DNA of 64,000 nucleotides from assembly GCA_947494715.1 (NCBI GenBank), contig CANLWG010000005.1:248001-312000 (forward strand), in the 5' to 3' direction. Positions within the stretch are counted from its first letter, which is position 1; each line of letters opens with the position of its first letter. A model generated the notes under the pieces. The model was not told the DNA's origin and ran no database searches. It worked only from the letters and a program-made list of their open reading frames with translations. The translations under genes and the position numbers were made by a program. Positions 44,224-51,765 of the stretch are shown here, piece after piece. Source of the stretch: an uncultured Flavobacteriaceae bacterium (lineage in GTDB: Bacteria; Bacteroidota; Bacteroidia; Flavobacteriales; Flavobacteriaceae).

Positions 44224-46716
44224 CTATTCCTTAATCAATTTTCCGCGATACGTTTTTCCATTTTGAAAATCTACAATGGTGTACACATACATCCCAGGAT
44301 GCAAACCAGGTATATCCAAACGTACCGCACTTTTGTTTTGTTGGGTACCCAGATTATCCTGGTATACCATCTGTCCGCCAAGATTCGTTAAGCTTACGGC
44401 AACCGCTTCCGTTTCGGTGGGCAAGGTGACCACCGTGTACTCGGTAAAGGGATTGGGATAGTGCTTCAATTCCACCTCCTCAATGATTTGGTCTACTAGT
44501 ATGCTTTCCACTGAATCAAAATTTGCTACAACTACCGTTTCATCCGCTTCCTCTTCTTTGGGGATATCGGAGGTCGTTAGCGCCATATCTCCAATTTCCA
44601 AAGTAAACGGTGCGTAGGTTTGGTAATCTCCCTGTACAGAGAATACAATAGTCTTAACTTGGGTAAAGTCCATGGGCTTACCTTCGTGGTTTTTAAAGTC
44701 GGCCAAAGCAATGCTCTTAGCCGCGGTATCGGTATGGGGTTCCAGGGCAAATCGCAATCGCTCTTCCCATTGATCTGTGGCATCCGTCACCAAACTTACC
44801 TCTATGGGTCTGTCATTTTGAATATTGAACTGTAAAAAGTTATAGTCGGTAACATCCAGTTGCAAATCCCCGGCCAATAGGTTTCGGAAAATATTGATGG
44901 TTTCCCGTACTTCACCTTTTGCGCTTACACTTCGCTCTATGGAATAACCTTCTCTGGGCATGGCCTCCGAATGCTCCTTAATTTCAAACTCGGCAATGGC
45001 ATCTACATTGGGGTTCATATCGGCGCCCCAAGGGCCATCCGCCAAATACATGGCATCATGCTGATAGGAATTCTCGGCCAATATGGATATGCCTATATCG
45101 AACAAATATCCGGTATCTACTATCACTTCTTCCTCCCAGGCACCGCTTAGCGTAATCATCTTGTTCAGATTGCGTTCCTGCTCCTGCTCGTTCACTTTAT
45201 AATTTCCGTCTATATTCAACCAGCTTGCACCTACTTTGTTCACCACATTGAGATGTAGCTTCCCCTCCTTGTAGTAGCCATTTTTGATAAAGACCGTTGG
45301 GAGAATATCCGTTCCTTTAAACGTTTTCAATTCTTTTTGCTGTGATAGGGTATTTAGAATATGATTCACCAAAGTAGTCACCTGGCCCATACTATTGCCC
45401 CATACCTGAAAGTTGCGATAATCCCCTTTAGGATAGGCATCCAGATTCCACAAGCTATAGAGACGTTGCGAGGCGCCCTCATTTTTAATCGAGAAGGTCA
45501 AGGCATACTCTACGGACCCATTGGCCCGCTGCAATTGAGAATAAACGAGTTCATGACCTTGTAGGGTAACCGTACGGACATCCAACAATTGGGAGTCGTT
45601 CAAACGATCGCAAATGGTTTTGGTATGATTATACACTTTACCTTTCGTCTCGGTAGCCAAGGCCGCAGAAACGCGACTAGCCCCTTCATAATAATCAATG
45701 GAAAAGATGTTTTCCGCATTGGTAATGTTCAAAAGGTCTTCCGGACTGGAGACATAGGTAGTTTCCGTACCGAACATCCCGGAGGAAGGGAAATAGGCGT
45801 CCAATTCCCCGGATTTGGCACCGAGGGACTTATACGTCTTTTTGTCATATTTGCTTTGCCTTTTCTTGGAATTTTTAAAGCTATTGGCCTTGTTGCGGTC
45901 AAAGTTTCGTTTTGCGATCAAACGGGCCAAATCCCCATTACTTTCCAGACCACCATCATTCCCTGAGCTCACAGGAGCATGATCCGTAATCTTATTGTAA
46001 TTGGTAGTTTCAATAGCCGTATAGGGGTTGGCCGTGATATAGAACAAGGCGTCGTTAAAATCTTGGTCACAACTGGCATAATCCCTTCGGATATCCTCAA
46101 ATCCCAGGATAATCCGCTCGTTGTCCGGGTCGTTCAATAAAACATTATGATAGCGAAGGCTTTCCTCCCGCTCAGGGTTATATTGTGTCCCAGAATACAA
46201 TTGCCATAGGCCAGACGTAACCCTCCCCTTCCATCCATTGGCCAATAGCACCCAACCAATAGAGGTGCCGGGAGAGAAGCGGCCAATCTTGACCTTATGA
46301 CCAACCTCCAGGCTACCTCCACTATATTTCGCCGAGACATTGGGAAAAACAATGGTGATGTCCTCTGGACTTGGTGTTTCAGGTGATGGATTGGAAGTAT
46401 CGTATGTATAAAATCCTAGTACATTCTTATACCCGGCACCCTCGCCCACAAAGGTTACCCAAACGTCGGCGGTTTCCTTTATCACAATATCGGTATCATA
46501 ACCCGAGGTAATATACTGTGGATTATAATCCGGAACGGGGAAACCCTCGGGAAGGGCATCTGCTATGAGGTCAAGGGTTTCCTGGGACACCTCATCCTTT
46601 TCATCAAAATACTTTGGGGTACCGTCCGCGGTATATTCCCCCAGGAAATTATAGTTCTGACCATAACTCGTTCCGAGTAGGGTTAAACTAGCCAATAGAA
46701 GTAAAAAACTTTTCAT
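44224..46716 (-). CDS. T9SS-exported surface protein with DUF4114/LruC-like domain
   Basis: 830 residues. Signal peptide (LLLLASLTLLGTSYGQ). A DUF4114-like beta domain around 90-230 ends in YASCDQDFNDALFYITANP, a calcium-binding-type motif. The middle is a LruC-type region of unknown fold. The C-terminus (about 755-830) is a type A type IX secretion sorting domain: LKHYPNPFTEYTVVTL, VSLTNLGGQMVYQDN, GLHPGMYVYTI and GKTYRGKLIKE. The protein should reach the cell surface or medium and may be an adhesin or matrix protein. Preceded by promoter element C, so probably made together with the glycan genes. Confidence 0.85.
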   Translation of the reverse strand: MKSFLLLLASLTLLGTSYGQNYNFLGEYTADGTPKYFDEKDEVSQETLDLIADALPEGFPVPDYNPQYITSGYDTDIVIKETADVWVTFVGEGAGYKNVLGFYTYDTSNPSPETPSPEDITIVFPNVSAKYSGGSLEVGHKVKIGRFSPGTSIGWVLLANGWKGRVTSGLWQLYSGTQYNPEREESLRYHNVLLNDPDNERIILGFEDIRRDYASCDQDFNDALFYITANPYTAIETTNYNKITDHAPVSSGNDGGLESNGDLARLIAKRNFDRNKANSFKNSKKRQSKYDKKTYKSLGAKSGELDAYFPSSGMFGTETTYVSSPEDLLNITNAENIFSIDYYEGASRVSAALATETKGKVYNHTKTICDRLNDSQLLDVRTVTLQGHELVYSQLQRANGSVEYALTFSIKNEGASQRLYSLWNLDAYPKGDYRNFQVWGNSMGQVTTLVNHILNTLSQQKELKTFKGTDILPTVFIKNGYYKEGKLHLNVVNKVGASWLNIDGNYKVNEQEQERNLNKMITLSGAWEEEVIVDTGYLFDIGISILAENSYQHDAMYLADGPWGADMNPNVDAIAEFEIKEHSEAMPREGYSIERSVSAKGEVRETINIFRNLLAGDLQLDVTDYNFLQFNIQNDRPIEVSLVTDATDQWEERLRFALEPHTDTAAKSIALADFKNHEGKPMDFTQVKTIVFSVQGDYQTYAPFTLEIGDMALTTSDIPKEEEADETVVVANFDSVESILVDQIIEEVELKHYPNPFTEYTVVTLPTETEAVAVSLTNLGGQMVYQDNLGTQQNKSAVRLDIPGLHPGMYVYTIVDFQNGKTYRGKLIKE

Positions 46717-46741
46717 ACTAAGTAGGTTTTAGTTTATGGGA

Positions 46742-46813
46742 CAAATATCCGAACGAAAACTTGGGCCTTACGATGACTTTCGGTGGATGGTCATTTGCTG
46801 TAGTTGAACCGTT
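46742..46813 (-). promoter_or_regulatory. shared LytTR-type promoter element, site C
   Basis: In gene direction: CGGTTC-AAC-TACAGCAAATG, second half-site CCATCC at 21 bp, then CCCAAGTTTT and -7 box GGATATTTG. TACAG starts exactly 61 bp before the end of the -7 box. Confidence 0.82.
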
Positions 46814-46865
46814 TGTCTTCGTAGATAAGACATTCTTAAGTGGATAGCGTTGATTTTCAGGCATT

Positions 46866-46893
46866 AAAAAAAGCGCCGATAAAGGCGCTTTTT
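46866..46893 (-). terminator. terminator of the 36-residue peptide gene
   Basis: AAAAAGCGCC / GGCGCTTTTT with a TTTATC loop and a T7 run on the minus strand, 17 bp after the stop of the small gene. Confidence 0.9.
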
Positions 46894-46909
46894 ATGCAAT
46901 GAAAGCTAT

Positions 46910-47020
46910 TTATAATAACCCTGCCATGGACAAAGCTACTCCTACAACCACAGAACTTATTACAGTTTTAAGCCCGGTTACCAATGCTTTCAATATAAAG
47001 ACAAGTAAGAACGTTTTCAT
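46910..47020 (-). CDS. 36-residue hydrophobic membrane peptide
   Basis: Small gene encoding MKTFLLVFILKALVTGLK followed by TVISSVVVGVALSMAGLL and a TAA stop. One or two membrane-spanning stretches with lysines at 2, 11 and 18. No homologue is known to me. It is believable despite its size because it has promoter element E upstream at the exact geometry of five other genes and a strong dedicated terminator 17 bp downstream. It lies between the LytTR regulator gene and the T9SS surface-protein gene. Could be a small regulatory, toxin-like or signalling membrane peptide; function unknown. Confidence 0.7.
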   Translation of the reverse strand: MKTFLLVFILKALVTGLKTVISSVVVGVALSMAGLL

Positions 47021-47056
47021 AGGTCAAAGATTTAGGGTTAAACTTCTTTTCTACCC

Positions 47057-47131
47057 TAAATATACCTATAGAAATGACCCCAGTACGGCCAAGATAGGCC
47101 AATGGTACTTAGCTATGGACGAATCGTAGTT
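47057..47131 (-). promoter_or_regulatory. shared LytTR-type promoter element, site E
   Basis: In direction of the small peptide gene: CGATTC-GTC-CATAGCTAAGTA, second half-site CCATTG at 21 bp, -7 box GGTATATTTA. CATAG starts 61 bp before the end of the -7 box. The -7 box ends 36 bp before the peptide's ATG, leaving room for a short leader. Confidence 0.75.
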
Positions 47132-47149
47132 TTCCTAAGTGGAGTAGAT

Positions 47150-47857
47150 TTACAAAAGGTTCAATCGGCGCATCAACTCAGGTCTATTGGAGCGGCTGAT
47201 GGGAATGACATTTTTTTCGATAAGGACGCTATTATCCTCAATATCAATGATTTTGGTAAAGTTGATAATATAGGATCTATGAATTTGCAAAAAGAGATAA
47301 TCGGGCAATTTTTCCTTTATCTTTTTGAGGGTGGTATGTACGTGATATTCTTCCATTTCGGTCTTAATGTCAATATAATCCCCTTTGGCCTCCACCATCA
47401 AAATCTCGCCCAATTTTAATTTGATCAGCCTTCGGTCGATATTGATGTATAAATCATCACCTATTTCGGGCGATTGTTCCATAGCAACGGCTTTCGGCCG
47501 CCGGGCCAAGGAATTCTTGACCTTTACAATGCACTTTTCAAAGCGTTCAGCGGTAATCGGTTTAACCAAATAATCTACAATGGCCTCGTATTCATAGGAG
47601 GCAATGGCAAAATCGGTATCCGAAGTGGTCAAGACCACTTTTGGCGGATTTGTTAAAGTCTGTACGAAATCTATTCCACTAAATCCGGGCATGTGTATAT
47701 CCAAAAAAACCATATCGATATTCTGTTGATTTAAAAACTTAATGGCATCAATAGCGTTGTTAAACTCCTCAATAACGTCCAAATCCGGAACCTTGGAACA
47801 AAGCTGACTTACAATGGCCCGTGCGGCCGCTTCATCATCGATAATAATACAGTTCAT
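47150..47857 (-). CDS. LytTR-family response regulator
   Basis: 235 residues. Receiver at 1-120 with D7/D8, phospho-acceptor D53 (VFLDIHMPGFSG) and K98 (VKPIT). LytTR DNA-binding domain at about 137-235 (LIKLKLGEILMVEAKGDYID; FLQIHRSYIINFTKI; VIPISRSNRPEL). LytTR proteins bind direct repeats about two helical turns apart. Last gene of a compact operon with H-NOX, kinase and Hpt (1-bp gaps). It is the best candidate to bind the six shared promoter elements, including the one in front of its own operon. Confidence 0.93.
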   Translation of the reverse strand: MNCIIIDDEAAARAIVSQLCSKVPDLDVIEEFNNAIDAIKFLNQQNIDMVFLDIHMPGFSGIDFVQTLTNPPKVVLTTSDTDFAIASYEYEAIVDYLVKPITAERFEKCIVKVKNSLARRPKAVAMEQSPEIGDDLYINIDRRLIKLKLGEILMVEAKGDYIDIKTEMEEYHVHTTLKKIKEKLPDYLFLQIHRSYIINFTKIIDIEDNSVLIEKNVIPISRSNRPELMRRLNLL

Positions 47858-47858
47858 G

Positions 47859-48179
47859 CTAAATGGTTTTTAGGTAATCTTCTATCGCATCCAGTATCTT
47901 ACTGAAACCGGAATACATATCGGTGCGGCCCGCCCTAAGTTCTTCCTCATATTTTACGGCAAACTTATAGGCCCCCTCCATACTTAGAATGTTAAACTTG
48001 TGTTTTAGTTTATGTACGATTTCCGCTGCGGCTCTCGGTTCATTATTTTGAATATGCCCGTTATAGATATTTGTCTCCTCGGGAAATTCATCCTTTAAAA
48101 TATTTATAAACTTTTGTTCAAATGCCAAATCATCTCCGGCGAGTTCTTTTATATAGGTAAGATTGGGTTTCTCCTGCAT
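47859..48179 (-). CDS. histidine phosphotransfer (Hpt) protein
   Basis: 106 residues, four-helix Hpt domain. Phospho-histidine H56 in AAEIVHKLKHKFNILSMEGA. Lies between kinase and LytTR regulator with one-base gaps. It probably relays phosphate from the kinase, by way of a receiver, to the LytTR protein or to the receiver-GT2 protein. Direction of transfer is inference. Confidence 0.88.
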   Translation of the reverse strand: MQEKPNLTYIKELAGDDLAFEQKFINILKDEFPEETNIYNGHIQNNEPRAAAEIVHKLKHKFNILSMEGAYKFAVKYEEELRAGRTDMYSGFSKILDAIEDYLKTI

Positions 48180-48180
48180 A

Positions 48181-50535
48181 TTATTTCTTTAAGGTAAAAT
48201 GAAAGGTAGTGCCACACCCCACTTCACTTTCCAGCCAAATTTTTCCTTCATGAAGATCTATGATCTTCTTTACAATGGAAAGGCCTATTCCCGTGGAACG
48301 TTCCTCGTTACCAATGGACTGGAAAATCTTGAAAATCTTTTCATGGTATTCCTTGGGGATGCCCACACCATTATCCTTAATGCTAAATTCCCAATGGGTT
48401 TTTCTGTCAACAGAACGTATTTCTACCAGACCCTCTTCCTGTTCAATATTGACAACGGCATTACTGATCAAATTTTGAAAAAGCTGATGTATCTGGGTCT
48501 TATCCGCAGTAATAGTGGGTAGAGGATTCATAATGATGACACTCACGTTATCCGGCACAAAGATAATTTCCCGTATTTCCTGTACCACTGTATTGAGATC
48601 CACCACAGTAGTATCCAAGGTATCGCCATTGATACTGGAATACTTCAAAATACCGTCGATCAAATTATCCATGCCCTCTATTTTTTCCTGTATTTGCTGA
48701 AGATTGAATTTTCCATTATCATCCAGGACATCATGATAATCCTCCGTTAACCAACTGGACAGGGCACTAATACTGCGAAGCGGGGATTTAAGATCGTGGG
48801 ACACAATATGCGCATACTCCTGTAACCCTTGGTTGCTCTTTTCCAGTTCTTGCAATAGCTTTTCCTTTTGCAGTTCCAGTTGCTTTTGGTTTGTAATATC
48901 CAAGTGAATACCAATGGAACCGATTACATTTTTGGCATCGTCATAGCGTGGTGCACCACTTATAAGCCAATGTCTTGTGGATCCGTTTTTATGCAGTACT
49001 TCTATTTCGTAGGAATCCGAAATTCCATTTAACCGTTTGTTGGTTCTTTCTTCAACAACTTCCCTATTCCGTACCTTTAAGATATCCGTTGCTGGTCGAC
49101 CCAAAAGCTCCTCGTTGGTAAATCCGCTCATTGTGGAAAAACTCTGATTGGTCAATTGAATAATTCCATTATTATCCACCTCTATTAATCCTAGGTTCAT
49201 ATTGGCGATAATATTGCTATATTTTTCTTTTTCGGCCTCAAGGTTCTTCTTGAAATTCTTACGTATAGTAACATCTTGGTAGGTCCATAAATGCCCCTTG
49301 TATGCTCCTTTGTTCAATATGGGTATATAATCACGTTCCAGAATTCTTCCGTCAATCATTTCCAATTCATCGGACAGTACAAGTTTTCGTTCCTTAAGGA
49401 TGGTTTCAATTCTTGACACAAAGCCTTTTTGATCCTTAAAATGTATCTTGTTCTGTTCAGCGGCATCGCTACAATCCGCGCCCTTTAGGTCCTCAGGAGC
49501 AATGGGTATCTTAAAAAGGGAACAGAACATTTGATTGGTCAATGCTATTTTGCGGTTTTCATCTTCCAGCAGTACACCGGTCTGCAGGTTGGCAATTAAT
49601 GTGGACAGCCTATTTTCTGAGGCCCTAAGCTGTTCCTCGGCCTCCACTTCTTTGGAAATATCCTCTATCAATGCCACTTGGTACTCTACCTTTCCGCTAG
49701 AATCTTTAACGGCACTTACCGAAGTTTTGGCCAATAAAACGGACCCATCTTTCTTACGATATTTTTTAACAAGTGTAAATTTATCCAGATGGCCGCGGTT
49801 CATTTTCTCCATCATTTTCTGGGTATCATCGCTATTTTCGGCAACCGAAATATCCTTTATGAGTATGTTGTTCAGTTCATCGGAACCATAACCCAGTAAT
49901 TCCCTAAAGGTTGTATTGGTCTTAATAATTTTTCCGTTATCCGCGAGTACAATACCGAGTGGAGAGTTTTCCACAATGATGTCGAGTTGTTTTTTCTGTT
50001 CCCCAAGCAATTCCTTTATTTCCATTTCCTGCGTGATATCCCTTATAATACCTTGCGCAGCTATGGGTTTATGGTCTTTATCATAAATAAGACTACTATT
50101 GATCTGTACCCATTTCTCCAATCGGTCCTTCACCCAAATTTTGGCTCGATAGTTTTTAAGGGTACCAACTTCTAACAAAGATTTGAAGGATTCTGCTGTA
50201 TATTGAACGTAATCATGATGTACAAGTCTTGAAAGATTAATTGCTTCCAGACTATGGTCATATCCCAGAAATTCCTTTGCGGAAGTATTCATGTTGATGA
50301 CATTGAACTCAAGGTCCATTACCACATAAGGATCAATGATGTTAATAAAAACACCGTCCATTTCGGAGGCTTTTTCGGAAAGAAGGTTTTCCAACTTGCT
50401 ATTGGCCTGCTTCAAATGGTGGGTTACGTCATAGAGTTCCTTGGATTTTTCCTCCAAAATCCGTTCCGCTTGCTGACGTGCCCTTTTTTGTCTTTCAAGC
50501 GCCTTTTTTAGAAGAATAACTTCTTTACTATCCAT
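48181..50535 (-). CDS. cytoplasmic multi-PAS sensor histidine kinase
   Basis: 784 residues from ATG 50535 (MDSKEVILLK); an upstream start at 50568 would overlap more of the H-NOX gene. Coiled coil at 1-60, then four PAS/PAC modules (about 60-180, 190-305, 310-430, 435-555), HisKA with the phospho-His in HIVSHDLKSPLRSI (about 575-585) and a HATPase (DNGVGIPKEYHEKIF; STGIGLSIVKKI). No membrane segment and no receiver domain. Overlaps the H-NOX gene by 8 bp, so a complex between the two is likely: H-NOX proteins typically control their neighbouring kinase in response to NO. Confidence 0.93.
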   Translation of the reverse strand: MDSKEVILLKKALERQKRARQQAERILEEKSKELYDVTHHLKQANSKLENLLSEKASEMDGVFINIIDPYVVMDLEFNVINMNTSAKEFLGYDHSLEAINLSRLVHHDYVQYTAESFKSLLEVGTLKNYRAKIWVKDRLEKWVQINSSLIYDKDHKPIAAQGIIRDITQEMEIKELLGEQKKQLDIIVENSPLGIVLADNGKIIKTNTTFRELLGYGSDELNNILIKDISVAENSDDTQKMMEKMNRGHLDKFTLVKKYRKKDGSVLLAKTSVSAVKDSSGKVEYQVALIEDISKEVEAEEQLRASENRLSTLIANLQTGVLLEDENRKIALTNQMFCSLFKIPIAPEDLKGADCSDAAEQNKIHFKDQKGFVSRIETILKERKLVLSDELEMIDGRILERDYIPILNKGAYKGHLWTYQDVTIRKNFKKNLEAEKEKYSNIIANMNLGLIEVDNNGIIQLTNQSFSTMSGFTNEELLGRPATDILKVRNREVVEERTNKRLNGISDSYEIEVLHKNGSTRHWLISGAPRYDDAKNVIGSIGIHLDITNQKQLELQKEKLLQELEKSNQGLQEYAHIVSHDLKSPLRSISALSSWLTEDYHDVLDDNGKFNLQQIQEKIEGMDNLIDGILKYSSINGDTLDTTVVDLNTVVQEIREIIFVPDNVSVIIMNPLPTITADKTQIHQLFQNLISNAVVNIEQEEGLVEIRSVDRKTHWEFSIKDNGVGIPKEYHEKIFKIFQSIGNEERSTGIGLSIVKKIIDLHEGKIWLESEVGCGTTFHFTLKK

Positions 50536-51070
50536 TTTGGATAATATCAAATTTAACTTCGGTACCATCTTCCTTCAAGAGTTGGTAGGCGATTTCTGCT
50601 TTTCCGTTAAAGTGTTCAAAGGTCTTTTCAATTAACCCATGGGCCAGCCTATAAAGCCCCCGGGAAGAGGAATAGATCATGGAGATTGAATTGTCCGTCT
50701 TTTCCAAAATTTTGAAGGTGGGCAATTCGGCATCCGGATAGAGTTTTTTTACATGTACGTGGATATGATCCTCTATGGAATACAGAAGCCCCAATGGAGA
50801 TTTGTAGCTTTGTATCACTTCTGGATGGGCCTTGCCCAAACTACTAAAAAGATAAAGCCCAAATGTGTAAATGAGGTCTCCTGCAGGAACATCTACCTCA
50901 TGGCTAAGGCCGGAAATAAGGCTTACCATTTCATTGAAATCATAGGTACCCACGGAAGTATATATCCCTTCCGAAGGTAAATTGGCTTTTTCAATAATGG
51001 CATCTACCGTTTCTAAGCCAAATTTAGATTCGACCATTTCCAAAAATTCCGTAAAAACAATTCCTTTCAT
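50528..51070 (-). CDS. H-NOX heme nitric-oxide/oxygen-binding sensor
   Basis: 180 residues, the usual stand-alone H-NOX length. Heme ligands and phosphate contacts are visible: proximal His in YSIEDHIHVHVKKLYP (H102 or H104) and the YxSxR motif Y133-S-S-S-R137. N-terminus MKGIVFTEFLEMVESKFG fits the family. In Vibrio and Shewanella such proteins inhibit partner kinases when NO is bound and control biofilm formation. Here the partner would be the soluble kinase that follows. Transcribed after the receiver gene at 51148, 77 bp apart. Confidence 0.92.
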   Translation of the reverse strand: MKGIVFTEFLEMVESKFGLETVDAIIEKANLPSEGIYTSVGTYDFNEMVSLISGLSHEVDVPAGDLIYTFGLYLFSSLGKAHPEVIQSYKSPLGLLYSIEDHIHVHVKKLYPDAELPTFKILEKTDNSISMIYSSSRGLYRLAHGLIEKTFEHFNGKAEIAYQLLKEDGTEVKFDIIQNG

Positions 51071-51147
51071 TTCGATTTAATTTCAAAAATAAAAGTAAGA
51101 AAAGTATCACCTATTGCAGAAAAATTGTTGTGAAACGGGGTTTTCTG

Positions 51148-51549
51148 TTAGCCTTTTACCAGTTCATTAACTTCCCAATACTCTAAAACCTTTTGAAGTT
51201 TGGATTGATATTCTTCATATTTTAAGGGCTTTATGACGTATCCGGCAATACCAATTTTATAACATTCCAATAAATCGGCCCGGTTTTCGGAAGTTGTGAG
51301 TATTACGGTTGGAAGGTATTTTAAGGTATCGTGCGCTTTTAGAATTTTCAGAAATTCTATCCCGCTCATTCTGGGCATATTCAGATCTAAAAGGATAATA
51401 TCCGGGAGAGAATCGGCGGAGTCAAGTTTTTGTAAAGCTTCTTCGCCATTTTTTGCTTCCGTGACGTCATGCTTAAGTTTAAGTTTTGCGATTGTTCGCC
51501 TCAACTTCATAAGCTCAATATTATCATCTTCGATAAATAGAATATTCAT
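51148..51549 (-). CDS. single-domain response regulator
   Basis: 133 residues, receiver only. D9/D10, phospho-acceptor D57 region (IILLDLNMPRMSG), T in ILTTSE and K in YVIKPLKYEEY. First gene of the H-NOX/kinase/Hpt/LytTR operon and preceded by promoter element D. It may be the intermediate receiver between kinase and Hpt. Confidence 0.9.
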   Translation of the reverse strand: MNILFIEDDNIELMKLRRTIAKLKLKHDVTEAKNGEEALQKLDSADSLPDIILLDLNMPRMSGIEFLKILKAHDTLKYLPTVILTTSENRADLLECYKIGIAGYVIKPLKYEEYQSKLQKVLEYWEVNELVKG

Positions 51550-51574
51550 GTTTTTGTGCTTTGGAATTCCGCGA

Positions 51575-51647
51575 TAAATTTCAAAATTTTTAAGGTTTTT
51601 AGTATAGCCATGTAGACAGATGACAAGTTACTGTAGACGAATGGTAG
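51575..51647 (-). promoter_or_regulatory. shared LytTR-type promoter element, site D
   Basis: In operon direction: ACCATTCGTC-TACAGTAACTTG, second half-site TCATCT at 21 bp, -7 region TTGAAATTTA. TACAG starts 61 bp before the end of the -7 region. Suggests that the signalling operon activates itself. The -7 box is the weakest of the six. Confidence 0.75.
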
Positions 51648-51765
51648 ATTGGTTTCGATGAAATAGAACAGTAAAAAACGTATAATCAAGTCCCCGATGG
51701 TTTAAACCTATAATGCTTCCATTCATTCGAGGCGGAAGGTCCTTTAAAACCGAAGCCTTTTTTGA

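Noticed and set aside
46899-47129. 76-codon plus-strand frame opposite the small peptide
   Set aside because: It has no RBS or promoter, and overlaps the regulated minus-strand peptide gene, its promoter element and leader.
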